A stretch of DNA of 64,000 nt from Ailanthus altissimus (taxonomy: Eukaryota > Streptophyta > Magnoliopsida > Sapindales > Simaroubaceae): positions 2,108,001-2,172,000 of the forward strand of contig OX327702.1 in assembly GCA_946807835.1 (NCBI GenBank). The letters run 5' to 3'. The translations under genes were made by a program, and so were the position numbers. The notes below the pieces were generated by a model. The model was not told where the DNA came from and ran no database searches. It saw nothing but the letters and a program-made list of their open reading frames with translations. Every line of letters starts with the position of its first letter. The stretch's first letter is position 1. Below, in pieces: positions 1 through 11,330 of this stretch.

Positions 1-1824
1 TATAATATTATTTTATTAATGAACATAGAATGGCTTCAACAAAAATAATGGTGCGAAGTTATAATATTAATATTTGAAAAGTGAGCTAAATCTTATATGT
101 TGAGTAAAGGAAGAACATATGGTCAAAAGAAAATAAAGAGAGTAAGGAATAACAATATAAATTACTCTTAAAATTAACAGAAGAAAAATAATCATTGATT
201 TTCTATTGTACAACTTTAAATTAACCAAAAAAAAAAATTATCTTATAACTATTGTTACAAATAACAAAATGAAAAAAAGAGAACTCTCAAGAAAATAAAA
301 TCAATTCGCAATCATTTTTTTTATCAAAAATATTTTTATTACATCAAAAAAATTAAATTATTTTTTATTACAATGCGGATGAAAGATTTTTTTATGTATA
401 ATTACTCATATTAATATTCAAATTCACAATACAAATTAAATTCATTATAAATTATTATAAAACTCATAATACAAATTAACCCTCCAAATTTATAATACAA
501 ATCAAACTCCTGACAAATAATTATTAAATTAAATTCATAATACAAATCAATAAAACTTGTTACAAATTACTATCAAACTCATAATACAAATTAATACTCA
601 TCAAACTCATTACAACTTACTATCAAACTTATAATACAAGTCAATGCTCATTTAAGAGAAATATTAGCTTAACTCGAATCCGACACTTTAATATTAAAAG
701 TGTTAGCATCAAACCGCTAGACCAATGGCATAGTTGGCCTTATACAAATAATAGTTAAACCCTAAAAATTTTAGACTAATTTAAAAAAATTTATTTATTA
801 AACCAACAAATACTTGTAATTACACCTTCTAGTCTTAAACAAATTTTGCAATCTTAAAATTTGTTAGAAGAATTTTAAAATAAAGTTTTGATGACTTTGA
901 ATTAAAAAAAAACAGTTTAAGCTCTATAAAAACCTAAATCTTTCTCTTTAATTATTATAAAAAAAAAAGTTATAGCATAATGAAATTTGAACACATTTCT
1001 TCAGAAGAGAACAGAAGTTCGGGTACTTGGAATTAAAGCAAACAATTTAATAATATAATATTAACAGGTATAAGAAACATCACGTTTGACATTATCGATG
1101 CTACTATCGTTTATCCATTTCCTTTTTAACCAATATTCTCAAACGTGGGCCATGACCCATGGGCCCTGGGCCCTCTTTCTTTCATTTTATTTATATATAT
1201 TTTTTAAGGGGGGCGGGGGGGAAGATCTACTCCTACTCATTCAAAGGGAAAGCGCTTAACTTTATAAAAATATAAAAATATTAGTAGTACAGAAATTAAA
1301 AGAAAAATAAAAAGAAAGGAGCGTTGACCTTGATAAGATTTCTGACGGTGATGACGAGGGCGTACAGTAGACTATCATGTTGTCATCACACAAGATCAGC
1401 TGCGAAGTCAGACAAATACTAACTAAATTCAGTTGGGGGGCCTTGTGAGAGCAAAACGGTTGAACGAGGCCGTTGAATAAGGCTGCGATTACTGCGAGTG
1501 GGACCTACCTTCTTCGGCACCCCTTCTTATGACAGATCTGAATTTTCTTTGAATCACCAACCGTTCCTCCACGTGGCAAACCAACTAGAATCATAATTCT
1601 ATTATCCTCATTGGAAAATAATATTAAAAAAAATTATAAGAAAAATGAATTAAAAAATTATTTACGCAATCTATAATTTGCTAATATCAAAAGGTGAAGC
1701 TCTGTGTCACGTGTCAACTGCCCACCAAAAAGCCAACACATAATACGTGTATTACCGACTTTACAACATCATGTTGACTGTTGAGAGGAAGCAAAATCAA
1801 ATTGCTCCACAATAAACCGGTTTT
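1..1824. other. AT-rich intergenic DNA, no gene seen
   Basis: No convincing coding region on either strand. About 410-660 contains a degenerate tandem-like run of the motif 'aaactcataatacaaatta'. A GGGCC-rich patch lies at about 1145-1175 and a G-run near 1206-1221. Two CACGTG G-box cores occur at 1570-1575 and 1708-1713, in a stretch (about 1320-1760) that is less AT-rich than its surroundings. It could be an orphan promoter cut off by the Copia insertion at 1825, but no gene can be assigned to it. Confidence 0.5.
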
Positions 1825-2604
1825 TGTTGAAGTGAAAGTAAATAAATAAATTAAATAATTTATTTAAATAATATAATAATACAGAACAAGTTATTAAGAA
1901 ATAAAAAAGAAAAAAGGTAAAAAAAAATACACAAAAAATTATGTAGTTCGATAACTTGTCTACGTCCACGACGAATTAAGATCACACTCTTCTCTTATTA
2001 TGAATCACAAGGCAACCACAAAGTATGCCTATTATAAGAAAGATCACAAAGAAAACTCTCTCTTACTCTCTAAGGATTTTCTCTCACAAAGAACCACTAA
2101 AAATAATCACTAAGATTATTATTGATTACCAAGATCTCTCTAAGATCACAAAGATCTCACTAACTTGATCACAAAGATTGTCAAGATCACAAAGATATGT
2201 TTACAAGTCAATTGATAGCCTTTATATAGGCCTTGGGACGTTCTAGGTATTCTCTATACGTGTGGGAGTCATATTAGGGAGTCCTAAAGCAAGTGGAAGA
2301 CGAAATTAGGAAGTTTCCTAATTTCGGGATACTGTTCCCGCGTCCAGCGCTGCAGCGCTGGGATCTCGTCACTTCAGCACTGGCGCGCTTCTGCTGAGCA
2401 CTGCGGCGCTAGCTTCCTGGCGCCGCAGCGCTGAGTGTTCTGTTCTGGGTCTGCGGCGCCCACTCCTGGTTGCCCGGCGCTGGTCGCATGGTGCGCCTTC
2501 TCATTTTTCGCCTCCTTTCGCGTCCGTCTTCCATCCGTGTGCACCCTACACACTTGGCTTGATCCCCAAATCATATTCCAATGATTTTTAATCAATATTC
2601 TCAC
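1825..2604 (-). repeat. Copia element 3' LTR
   Basis: This 780-bp repeat is homologous to 11948-12678; both begin tgttgaag on the plus strand and end ttctcaca. It holds the repeated 'gatcacaaag'-rich leader region, and at 2342-2500 a cluster of GC-rich palindromes of the type gcgctgcagcgctgg and ggcgccgcagcgc, in the U3 part. It is somewhat longer than its partner because the partner has lost part of this GC cluster. Confidence 0.93.
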
Positions 2605-2616
2605 AAATCCCCTCCT
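2605..2616 (-). other. Polypurine tract of the Copia element
   Basis: Read on the minus strand the sequence is aaggaggggatt, immediately before the TGTGAGAATA start of the 3' LTR. This is where plus-strand priming is expected for a minus-oriented element, and it fixes the LTR boundary at 2604. Confidence 0.85.
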
Positions 2617-2674
2617 TAATTCAAAATCATTCACAAAGTAAATCAATCTCTCATTTCCGCATCTTCGGTCACCC

Positions 2675-3178
2675 TCACAAAGTAGTGACTCCGATTAAGT
2701 CCTTACATAGGACGAACTTAACCGAGGGAAGTGGCTTAGTCAACATATCAGCAGGATTTTTAGATGACGTTATCTTTGTCAAACTAACTTCACCACTTTG
2801 GACAATCTCACGAATGTAATGGAGCCTCACATCAATGTGTTTCGACCTCTCGTGGAACACTTGATGCTTGCTTAAGTGTATGGCACTCTGGCTGTAACAG
2901 TATATACTGGTGTTTACATCTTTATGAGCCAATATCTCTGCGCATATGCCTTTTAACCATACGGCCTCCTTTATAGCTTCACCAACAGCTATGTACTCTG
3001 TCTCTGTGGTAGAAAATGAAACCACATGTTGTAGAACTGATCTCCAACACACACTACACCCAAACACTGTGAATACGTAGCCCGTCAACGATCTTCTCTT
3101 GTCAAGATCACCTGCATAATCTGAGTCTACGTACCCTCTTACCATTTCATTGCTGTCCTTGTCCCTCTTATACACCAA
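2675..3178 (-). pseudogene. Copia RNase H domain (C-terminal part of pol)
   Basis: This 167-codon open stretch carries the Copia RNase H signature: YVDSDYAGDLDKRRSLTGYV near the start, then TETEYIAVGEA, the basic HIDVRLHYIRE segment and a final DMLTKPLP motif, ending at a normal stop just before the PPT. In reverse-transcribing elements this domain removes RNA from the RNA/DNA hybrid. The reading frame continues upstream into RT through a single stop codon (TAG just after 'HWLAVK', about 3215). It is therefore a fragment of a once continuous gag-pol frame and not an independent gene. A related copy lies at 23369-23661. Confidence 0.93.
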
Positions 3179-3214
3179 CCCGTGATTCGACGTTCCCTTG
3201 AGATATCTCAGAAT

Positions 3215-4135
3215 CTACTTTACTGCAAGCCAGTGATCTTTACCCGGATTCGCCATGTATCTACTCACCACACTCACAGCCTGTGCTATGTCTGGTCTTG
3301 TGCAAACCATTGCATACATGATGCTCCCCACAGCGCTTGCATACGGTACTTTGCTCATCTGCAGTTTCTCATCCTCGGATGTCGGCGACTGTGCTGCTGA
3401 CAGTCTGAAATGCATGGCCAAAGGAGTAGAGACAGCCTTCGCGTTTGACATACCGAACTTCTCCAGAATTTTGACTATATATCGCTGTTGGGACAAGAAG
3501 ATAACATCTCTTCTTTCCCTCACAATGTTCATACCCAAAATTCTCTTCGCTGCTCCCAAATCCTTCATTTCAAACTCGCCACTTAACTGCTTCTTGAGCT
3601 TTTGTATTTCTTCCATATTCTTGCATGCGATCAACATATCATCGACGTATAGAAGCAAATACATCATCCCACAACTCATGTTCTTGAAGTATACGCATCT
3701 ATCATACTTGCTCTTACTAAAGCCACAAGCCATCATAAACTCATCAAATCTCCTATACCACTGTTTAGGTGATTGCTTTAACCCGTATAATGACTTCTTT
3801 AGCAAACAAGCATGATCTTCTTTACCGGGCTCCTCGAACCCTTGCGGCTATGCCATGTATATTGTTTCTTCAAGCTCTCCATGTAAAAAAGTTGTCTTTA
3901 CATCCATCTGCTCTAGATGTAAATCAAGGTTTGCACACATAGCTAATAAAATCCTAATAGATGTGTGCTTGACAACTGGAGAGAATATCTCATGAAAATC
4001 GACTCCCTCTCTCTGAGTAAAACTTTGTGCTACTAACCTAGCCTTAAATCTCGTAGGTTCAATCCCCGATATCCCCTCCTTCACCTTATACACCCACTTG
4101 CACCCGACTAGCTTCTTTTGATGTCTCTCCACCAA
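3215..4135 (-). pseudogene. Copia reverse transcriptase domain (pol), interrupted by stops
   Basis: Two open pieces in one frame. 3848-4135 has KLVGCKWVYKVK, FKARLVAQ and the LEQMDVKTTFLHGELEE motif (first catalytic aspartate region). 3215-3805 has SLYGLKQSPKQWYRRFD, the YVDDM polymerase active site, KDLGAAKRILGM and PYASAVGSIMYAM. A TAG after 'EETIYMA', where the family usually has a glutamine, separates them. The downstream link to RNase H is closed by another TAG. This is the RNA-dependent DNA polymerase of the element. The catalytic YVDD is preserved, but the stops make the copy a pseudogene. Confidence 0.95.
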
Positions 4136-5107
4136 CTTCTAGGTATTGTTCTTCCTAAGAGAACAAATTTCTTCTTCCATGGCCTGCTGTCATTATTTTT
4201 TGTTTTCACTCTTCATAGCCTCACCATATGTCCTAGGTTCATCATACTCAAGAGTGTAAGAAGAATTAAAAGCATGAGCAACTAAGTTTGATTGTGCATA
4301 CCTGACTGGTGGGTTAATCGTTCTCCTTAGCCTGTCTCTAGCAAGCTGGTACTCTTCAAGTTCCAACTCAAGAGTTCTAGTCTTCTTTTGGGTGGACTTG
4401 GAGGAACTCGCCGGTGTTCTTGATTCATCTTCAAGGATTTCTTTGTTAAAGTGTTGATCTAGGGGCATATCAGATCCGTTTTCAGGCGCTACTTCAACTT
4501 CTATTGACTCGGGTGCTGAGTTTTCCTTGGTCACAGGTTCTTCTTTCTCATCTACTTGGGAGGTTTTCAGCATTGTCATCTCATCGAACGTCACATTATG
4601 GCTTATGATACTCCTTGGTGGTGTTAAGTCTTTACACCACACCTTGTATCATTTTACTCCTTCGGGATATCCTATGAATACCCCTTTAATAGCTCTAGGT
4701 TTCAACTTCCCCTCCTTAACATGTACAAAGGTAGGGCAACCAAATATTCTAAGATGGTCATACTTTGGAGGATTGCCAGACCATTTCTCTTCTGGCGTTT
4801 TGAAGTCAATTGATGAGGATGGACTTCTGTTTATCAAGTAAGCAGTAGTCACTACAACTTCTCCCCAGAATGTCTTGGACATCTTCACATTAGTAAGCAT
4901 GCATCTAACCCTTTCAAGTAGGGTCCTGTTCATCCTCTCAGCTACCCCATTCTGCTACGGTGTTGATCTTACTATTCTGTGCCTTGCAATCCCATGCTTG
5001 GCATAAAACCCATCAAACTCTCTGTTACAAAACTCGAGGCCGTTGTCAGTTCTCAACCTCTTCACTCTTTTGCCAGTTTGATTCTCAACAAGAGCCTTCT
5101 AAGTCTT
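4136..5107 (-). pseudogene. Copia integrase catalytic core and linker, with stops
   Basis: Translation of the minus strand gives, in order: the TDNGLEF motif of the DDE integrase core (about 5050), NGVAERMNRTLLERVRCML (about 4900-4960), FWGEVVVTTAYLINRSPSS, then GCPTFVHVKEGKLKPRAIKG and the acidic linker before RT (4193-4642). Stops interrupt the frame after 'FDVFKT' (about 5099), in 'RSTP(stop)QNGVAER' (about 4957), after 'GYPEGVK' (about 4647) and after 'KSENKK' (about 4193). Most fall where the family has Gln or Trp. It is the non-repeated 3' part of integrase; its N-terminal half lies in the tandem modules upstream. Confidence 0.9.
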
Positions 5108-6031
5108 GAACACATCAAATACTTGATCCTTGCTCTTCAACACATAGACCCACAGCTTCCTTGAATAGTCATCAATTAAGCTGAGAAAATATCTAGCACC
5201 ACCACGAGTAGTTGTCTGAGTTGGTCCCCAAAGATCTGAGTATATGTAGTTAAGAGTCCCTTTAGTCTTATGTTCGCCGGTACTGAACCTCACTCTATGT
5301 GTTTTTCCTAGCACACAATGCTCACAAAACTCCAAGGGCTGAAACTTATCCTCACCAAACGCCTTTTGACTATATAACTCCTTTAGGTTTCTCTCACCTA
5401 AGTGTGCCAGTCTAAGATGCCATAACTTGGTTTGCATACTCTCATCATTTACAGAGAATGGTACAGAACCACTCACGACTTCACCCTTAAGCACATGAAC
5501 ACCTTTGTGCTTCTCTCCTCTCATCACCACCATGGAACCTCTCAAAACTCTTAAAATCCCTCCGTCAATCCTGATGGAATACCCATTCTGGTCTAAAGTC
5601 CCTAGTGAGATCAAGTTTCTCTTCAAGTCAGGAACATACCTAACATCTGTCAACTTTCTCACTCGCCCATCATACAGCCTAAGGTTAACACTACCAATTT
5701 TCATCATCTGACATGCAACGTTATTACTCATTAAGACTTTACCACCACTAATAGGCTGGAAATTTGTAAACCAAGACTTGTGCGGGCACATATGAAAAGT
5801 ACAACCAGAATCTAAAACCCATTGTTCAGAGTTTATACCATCAGTAGCGACGAGTGTCTCTGCGCTGTCATAGCTATCATCATAGGCAAGCGCAGCATCC
5901 GCTTTCTTCTTGTTCTGTACTTTCTTCTCAGGACAGTCCTTTATGAAGTGCCCCTCTTTCTTGCAGCAATAACACTTCCTAGGAGTCCTAGACTTTGACC
6001 TTGAGCCTTTTTTCTTCCCATCTCTATATGA
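5108..6031 (-). repeat. Tandem module D (924 bp) of Copia zinc knuckle-protease-pre-integrase
   Basis: This is the last of four direct in-frame copies. It encodes a basic KKKGSRSKSRTPRK segment, the zinc knuckle CYCCKKEGHFIKDC (CX2CX4HX4C), the aspartic-protease site WVLDSGCTFHM, the GAG-pre-integrase segment (LWHLRLAHLGERNL, CVLGKTHRVRF) and the start of integrase (YIYSDLWGP, IDDYSRKLWVYVLKSKDQV). Downstream it continues natively into FDVFKT and the integrase core. Its first half shares marker residues with module A (for example MMKIG, LYDGR, DLKRNL, NGYS), unlike B and C. It differs at KTHRV versus KAHRV and carries VPFSV where A-C have APFSV. Confidence 0.93.
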
Positions 6032-6324
6032 AGGCCTTTCTTTTACTTGATCCTTGCTCTTCAACACATAGACCCACAGCTTCCTTGAATAGTCATCAAT
6101 CAAGCTGAGAAAATATCTAGCACCACCACGAGTAGCTGTCTGAGCTGGTCCCTAAAGATCCGAGTATATGTAGTCAAGAGTCCCTTTAGTATTATGCTCG
6201 CCGGTACTGAACCTTACTCTATGTGCTTTTTCTAGCACACAATGCTCACAAAACTCCTAGGGCTGGAACTTATCCTCACCAAACGCCTTTTGATTATATA
6301 ACTCCTTTAGGTTTCTCTCACCTA

Positions 6325-6329
6325 AGTGT
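6325..6329. repeat. Target-site duplication agtgt (left)
   Basis: Five bases directly before the tgttggg end, repeated at 8810-8814 directly after cccaaca. The undisrupted order is seen in modules A, B and D as cctaagtgtgccag. Confidence 0.92.
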
Positions 6330-8809
6330 TGTTGGGTGTTTATCATAGAGTGTATGATTATACGAGTGTATGCGTAATTTCAAAAATTACCATATGCGTA
6401 GCGGAAGCATGTTACAAAATACACCCATTTTAACAAATTCAACATATATCACATATATGCATAAGTATAACAATTATACAATTATGAACATGATGAACAA
6501 CATATATCACATATATGAACAAGTATAACAATTATACAAATATAAACATGTTGAACAATATTGTATTATAACACATAATGTAAAATACTCACCTAATGAA
6601 GGTAGCTTTACAAAATCTTCAAGTCTTTCACCAATCCATGTGAAGAGCTCATCTTGAAGTACATGTTGAACAATTCTAGTCCATAACTTTTGGTGGGATT
6701 AAGAAGTTAGAATGGTAGCTTAGTGTTTAGAATTTTCAGCACTTGTATTCAAACTCTTTTGAATACAATTTTGTTTCTTAAATGGAGATGGTAAATATTT
6801 TCTATACAACTCTTGTATAAATTAAAAATCTTTAACATACAATTCTTGTATATTAATCTTAGAAACAATTTCTACATGATAATTATTTTGAACAACTCTT
6901 TGCAAAATAATTATTTTTTTCTCCATTTACATATCATTCATTTTTTGCCATCCATTAAAGAAGGAGATGAAGAGAAGTTTGTTTATTTTTCAACACTTGA
7001 AAGAATAAAACTCAAAGAACTCTCTCTTACCTCTCTTGCCATTGCCAAGTTCTTCTCTAAAAATTAAATGAATGAATGAATTCAATTGTTTTGCCAAAAT
7101 TCATTTTGTTTATTCAACACTTTGATTAAACAAAAATAAACAAAATAAAGTGCTCCACCAATTTTATTGTTGGTCTCCCATTTAGAATTAATTAAACCAA
7201 GCACTAGAATAATGGCCACCAAAATTAATCTTTACCTAACAATTATAATTACTTTAATTATAATAGGTAATTAAATGGCCAACATCTAGGCCACTCATTG
7301 TATTAAAATACAATGCCATGATCTATATATATTATAATATTATCTAATAATATAATAATAATATATGATTTAATTATTCAAAACAATTTTGAATAATTAC
7401 TTTTTACCTTACTAATTTTTACTACCATGGTTAAATGATAAAAAGGTAAAATCAAATCATGGAACAAATTTTGTTATTTGTCAATATTTTATTAATTAAC
7501 AACCCTTGTTAATTAATAAAGTGATGTACTTAACAATTAAGTCTTGACAAATGTACAATCCGAGGGATCCCTAAACAATCATTCTCTTTTGCTAAAATTT
7601 ATTGGATCAAACTATTCAATCCAATCCGCTAACCCAGTGCACAACGAGTATACTTCATATTGTGAGACTCTCTAGGTCCACACCTAATTTGTCATATAGA
7701 GCTCCTCCATAAGTCCGTGAACAATGTCCCACACACACGTTACGGATATTACAAATTAGCATGTTAGACCATACAAGTTGAGGTTATTACATATTCGTAT
7801 AATCCTTCCATCATTTATATTCTTGAAGAGTAGAGATATAGATCATCACCGTCAAATCTCTATTTGCTCAACCTCGAACTTATCTCCAGATTTATATTTC
7901 ATAAAACAATATCCACAAACACTTTTGTGATATTGTTTATTCCTCCGGAATATCTTTTCCGAGGTTTATGCTTGCGGCCACAAGACTTTTTGAAATACAA
8001 TCTCGGAGCATTAGGATATACAACCCACTCATATGAGCTGATGGATCCCATATCTACGCACACCGAACTCCATGAGCATCGGACCATACCCAGCGACACC
8101 CAGCAGTCAGACCATGAAAGGTTTCTGACATGTGTGGAACCAAAGCATGGTGGATTACTCATAAGCCCACCGTGGCGCTCAGGTCAAAGGACCACAAATA
8201 CTACTCAACTCGAAAGACCTTCCATTGACGGCTTTATGAGATGTCTATTGGATGTCTTCGTGAGTCTGTTCAATATCCAGTCCTTACTGAATACCTGCAT
8301 CTTTATACGAGCTTCCTACTAAGCTCATGGTTTGCTAAGACTAACCATCTGGACCATCCAGATATAGACATACACTAATCTATATTAATGGGTTCCACCG
8401 ATAGACCCGCATCGATGAAATTAGATCAGGAACATTATGTTTGAGAACATATTTGCATAATGACATTTCCTAGCACCATCTGCAACTCCTTGCAGCTATG
8501 TCATTACTAATATATTCTTAGGTTATTGTCCCATTTCAGACAAGGTTCTAACTCCTTAGATTTTGCTAACTCTTAGTACCACTAACTCTTAGTGTTTATA
8601 ACTATTAGCGTTGCTAACTTTTAGCCATGGTCTAAACACTTTTAAACCAAATCTGAACTCCTTCAGATCATACAATGTCTAAAACGTTACAAGCATCTTA
8701 CCATTTAATAAAAATAATATTAACGATTTTATTAGAAATAATAATTGTATAAATACAATCACTATATATTTATACATTATGGGATGGCACGTAAGCACAA
8801 ATCCCAACA
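6330..8809. mobile_element. Solo-LTR-like element (family L1, copy 1), inserted in the Copia array
   Basis: The 2480-bp insertion begins tgttggg and ends cccaaca. It is flanked by a perfect 5-bp direct repeat agtgt at 6325-6329 and 8810-8814, and the interrupted module reads through cleanly when it is removed. TG...CA ends, a 5-bp duplication and absence of internal coding sequence indicate a solo LTR or a non-autonomous LTR element. Related copies lie at 25527-27541 and 42333-44638, with a partial inverted copy at 37470-38620. The related long LTR at 57414-59626 has a tRNA-iMet PBS complement beside its left end. This suggests a Copia LTR in minus orientation, but here the strand is not proven. 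Confidence 0.9.
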
Positions 8810-9440
8810 AGTGTGCCAGTCTAAGATGCCATAATTTGGTTTGCATACTCTCATCATTTACAGAGAATGGTGCAGAACCACTCACGACTTCACCCTTAAG
8901 CACATGAACACCTTTGTACTTCTCTCCTCTCATCACCACCATGGAACCTCTCAAAACTCTTAAAATCCCTCCGTCAATCCTAATGGAACACCCATTCTGG
9001 TCTAAAGTCCCTAGTGAGATCAAGTTTATCTTCAAGTCAGAAACATACCTAACATCTGTCAACTTTCTCACTCGCCCATCATGCAGCCTAAGGTTAACAT
9101 TACCAATTTCCATCATCTGACATGCAACGTCATTACCCATTAAGACCTTACCACCACTAATAGGCTGGAAATTTGTAAACCAAGACTTGTGCGGGCACAT
9201 GTGAAAAGTACAACCAGAATCTAAAACCCATTGTTCAGAGTTTATACCATCAGTAGCGACGAGTGTCTCTGCGCTGTCATAGCTATCATCATAGGCAAGC
9301 GCAGCATCCGCTTTCTTCTTGTCCTGTGCTTTCTTCTCAGGACAGTCCTTTATGAAGTGCCCCTCTTTCTTGCAGCAATAACACTTCCTAGGAGTCCTAG
9401 ACTTTGACCTTGAGCCTTTTTTCTTCCCATCTCTATATGA

Positions 9441-10364
9441 GGGCCTTTCTTTTACTTGATCCTTGCTCTTCAACACATAGACCCACAGCTTCCTTGAATA
9501 GTCATCAATCAAGCTGAGAAAATATCTAGCACCACCACGAGTAGTTGTCTGAGCTGGTCCCCAAAGATCCGAGTATATGTAGTCAAGAGTCCCTTTAGTC
9601 TTATGCTCGCCGGTACTGAACCTCACTCTATGTGCTTTTCCTAGCACACAATGCTCACAAAACTCCAAGGGCTGAAACTTATCCTCACCAAACGCCTTTT
9701 GACTATATAACTCCTTTAGGTTTCTCTCACCTAAGTGTGCCAGTCTAAGATGCCATAACTTGGTTTGCATACTCTCATCATTTACAGAGAATGGTGCAGA
9801 ACCACTCACGACTTCACCCTTAAGCACATGAACACCTTTGTGCTTCTCTCCTCTCATCACCACCATGGAACCTCTCAAAACTCTTAAAATCCCTCCGTCA
9901 ATCCTGATGGAACACCCATTCTGGTCTAAAGTCCCTAGTGAGATCAAGTTTATCTTCAAGTCAGAAACATACCTAACATCTGTCAACTTTCTCACTCGCC
10001 CATCATGCAGCCTAAGGTTAACATTACCAATTTCCATCATCTGACATGCAACGTCATTACCCATTAAGACCTTACCACCACTAATAGGCTGGAAATTTGT
10101 AAACCAAGACTTGTGCGGGCACATGTGAAAAGTACAACCAGAATCTAAAACCCATTGTTCAGAGTTTATACCATCAGTAGCGACGAGTGTCTCTGCGCTG
10201 TCATAGCTATCATCATAGGCAAGCGCAGCATCCGCTTTCTTCTTGTCCTGTGCTTTCTTCTCAGGACAGTCCTTTATGAAGTGCCCCTCTTTCTTGCAGC
10301 AATAACACTTCCTAGGAGTCCTAGACTTTGACCTTGAGCCTTTTTTCTTCCCATCTCTATATGA
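9441..10364 (-). repeat. Tandem module B (924 bp) of Copia zinc knuckle-protease-pre-integrase
   Basis: An intact open copy with zinc knuckle, DSG protease site, pre-integrase segment and integrase start. It lies in frame between A and C in one long reading frame (8679-10919). It is joined to its neighbours by KDQV-KERPSYRDG, a junction created by the duplication. Almost identical to module C in its first half. Confidence 0.95.
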
Positions 10365-11288
10365 GGGCCTTTCTTTTACTTGATCCTTGCTCTTCAACAC
10401 ATAGACCCACAGCTTCCTTGAATAGTCATCAATCAAGCTGAGAAAATATCTAGCACCACCACGAGTAGTTGTCTGAGCTGGTCCCCAAAGATCCGAGTAT
10501 ATGTAGTCAAGAGTCCCTTTAGTCTTATGCTCGCCGGTACTGAACCTCACTCTATGTGCTTTTCCTAGCACACAATGCTCACAAAACTCCAAGGGCTGAA
10601 ACTTATCCTCACCAAACGCCTTTTGACTATATAACTCCTTTAGGTTTCTCTCACCTAAGTGTGCCAGTCTAAGATGCCATAACTTGGTTTGCATACTCTC
10701 ATCATTTACAGAGAATGGTGCAGAACCACTCACGACTTCACCCTTAAGCACATGAACACCTTTGTGCTTCTCTCCTCTCATCACCACCATGGAACCTCTC
10801 AAAACTCTTAAAATCCCTCCGTCAATCCTGATGGAATACCCATTCTGGTCTAAAGTCCCTAATGAGATCAAGTTTCTCTTCAAGTCAGGAACATACCTAA
10901 CATCTGTCAACTTTCTCACTCACCCATCATACAGCCTAAGGTTAACACTACCAATTTTCATCATCTGACATGCAACGTTATTACTCATTAAGACTTTACC
11001 ACCACTAATAGGCTGGAAATTTGTAAACCAAGACTTGTGCGGGCACATATGAAAAGTACAACCAGAATCTAAAACCCATTGTTCAGAGTTTATACCATCA
11101 GTAGCGACGAGTGTCTCTGCGCTGTCATAGCTATCATCATAGGCAAGCGCAGCATCCGCTTTCTTCTTGTCCTGTGCTTTCTTCTCAGGACAGTCCTTTA
11201 TGAAGTGCCCCTCTTTCTTGCAGCAATAACACTTCCTAGGAGTCCTAGACTTTGACCTTGAGCCTTTTTTCTTCCCATCTCTATATGA
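10365..11288 (-). repeat. Tandem module A (924 bp), first copy after gag
   Basis: This is the copy adjoining gag. Its upstream border is native: SLSVKGRPSYRDG follows the gag C-terminus, whereas the other copies have KDQVKERPSYRDG. A TGA stop at 10920-10922 replaces the arginine codon CGA that the other copies have in GRVRKL. Beyond it the frame is open through B into C. Confidence 0.93.
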
Positions 11289-11330
11289 GGGCCTTCCTTT
11301 TACAGATAAACTTTTTACATTGCCCTCAGC

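Larger units (their letters stand above)
6032..9440 (-). repeat. Tandem module C (924 bp) split by an LTR insertion
   Basis: The module's first half lies at about 8815-9440 and its second half at 6032-6329. Subtracting the inserted 2480 bp plus its 5-bp duplication leaves exactly 924 bp. Its residues match module B closely (MMEIG, LHDGR, VSDLKINL, NGCS). The 6032-6329 part has decayed further, with stops in positions that are open in the other copies. The upstream minus-strand frame runs from module A into this copy and ends in LTR sequence at 8679. Confidence 0.93.

Noticed and set aside
660..745. tRNA-like words (ctcgaatccgac, ccgctagaccaatggc)
   Set aside because: No cloverleaf or consistent A and B boxes could be built; probably part of a repeat.
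2374..2646. 90-codon minus-strand frame in the Copia 3' LTR
   Set aside because: It runs through the GC-palindrome cluster of the LTR and the PPT; low-complexity Arg/Ala-rich translation, not a gene.
5108..11288. The direct repeats as a CRISPR-like or satellite array
   Set aside because: The 924-bp units are protein-coding retrotransposon modules in one reading frame, with no spacers.
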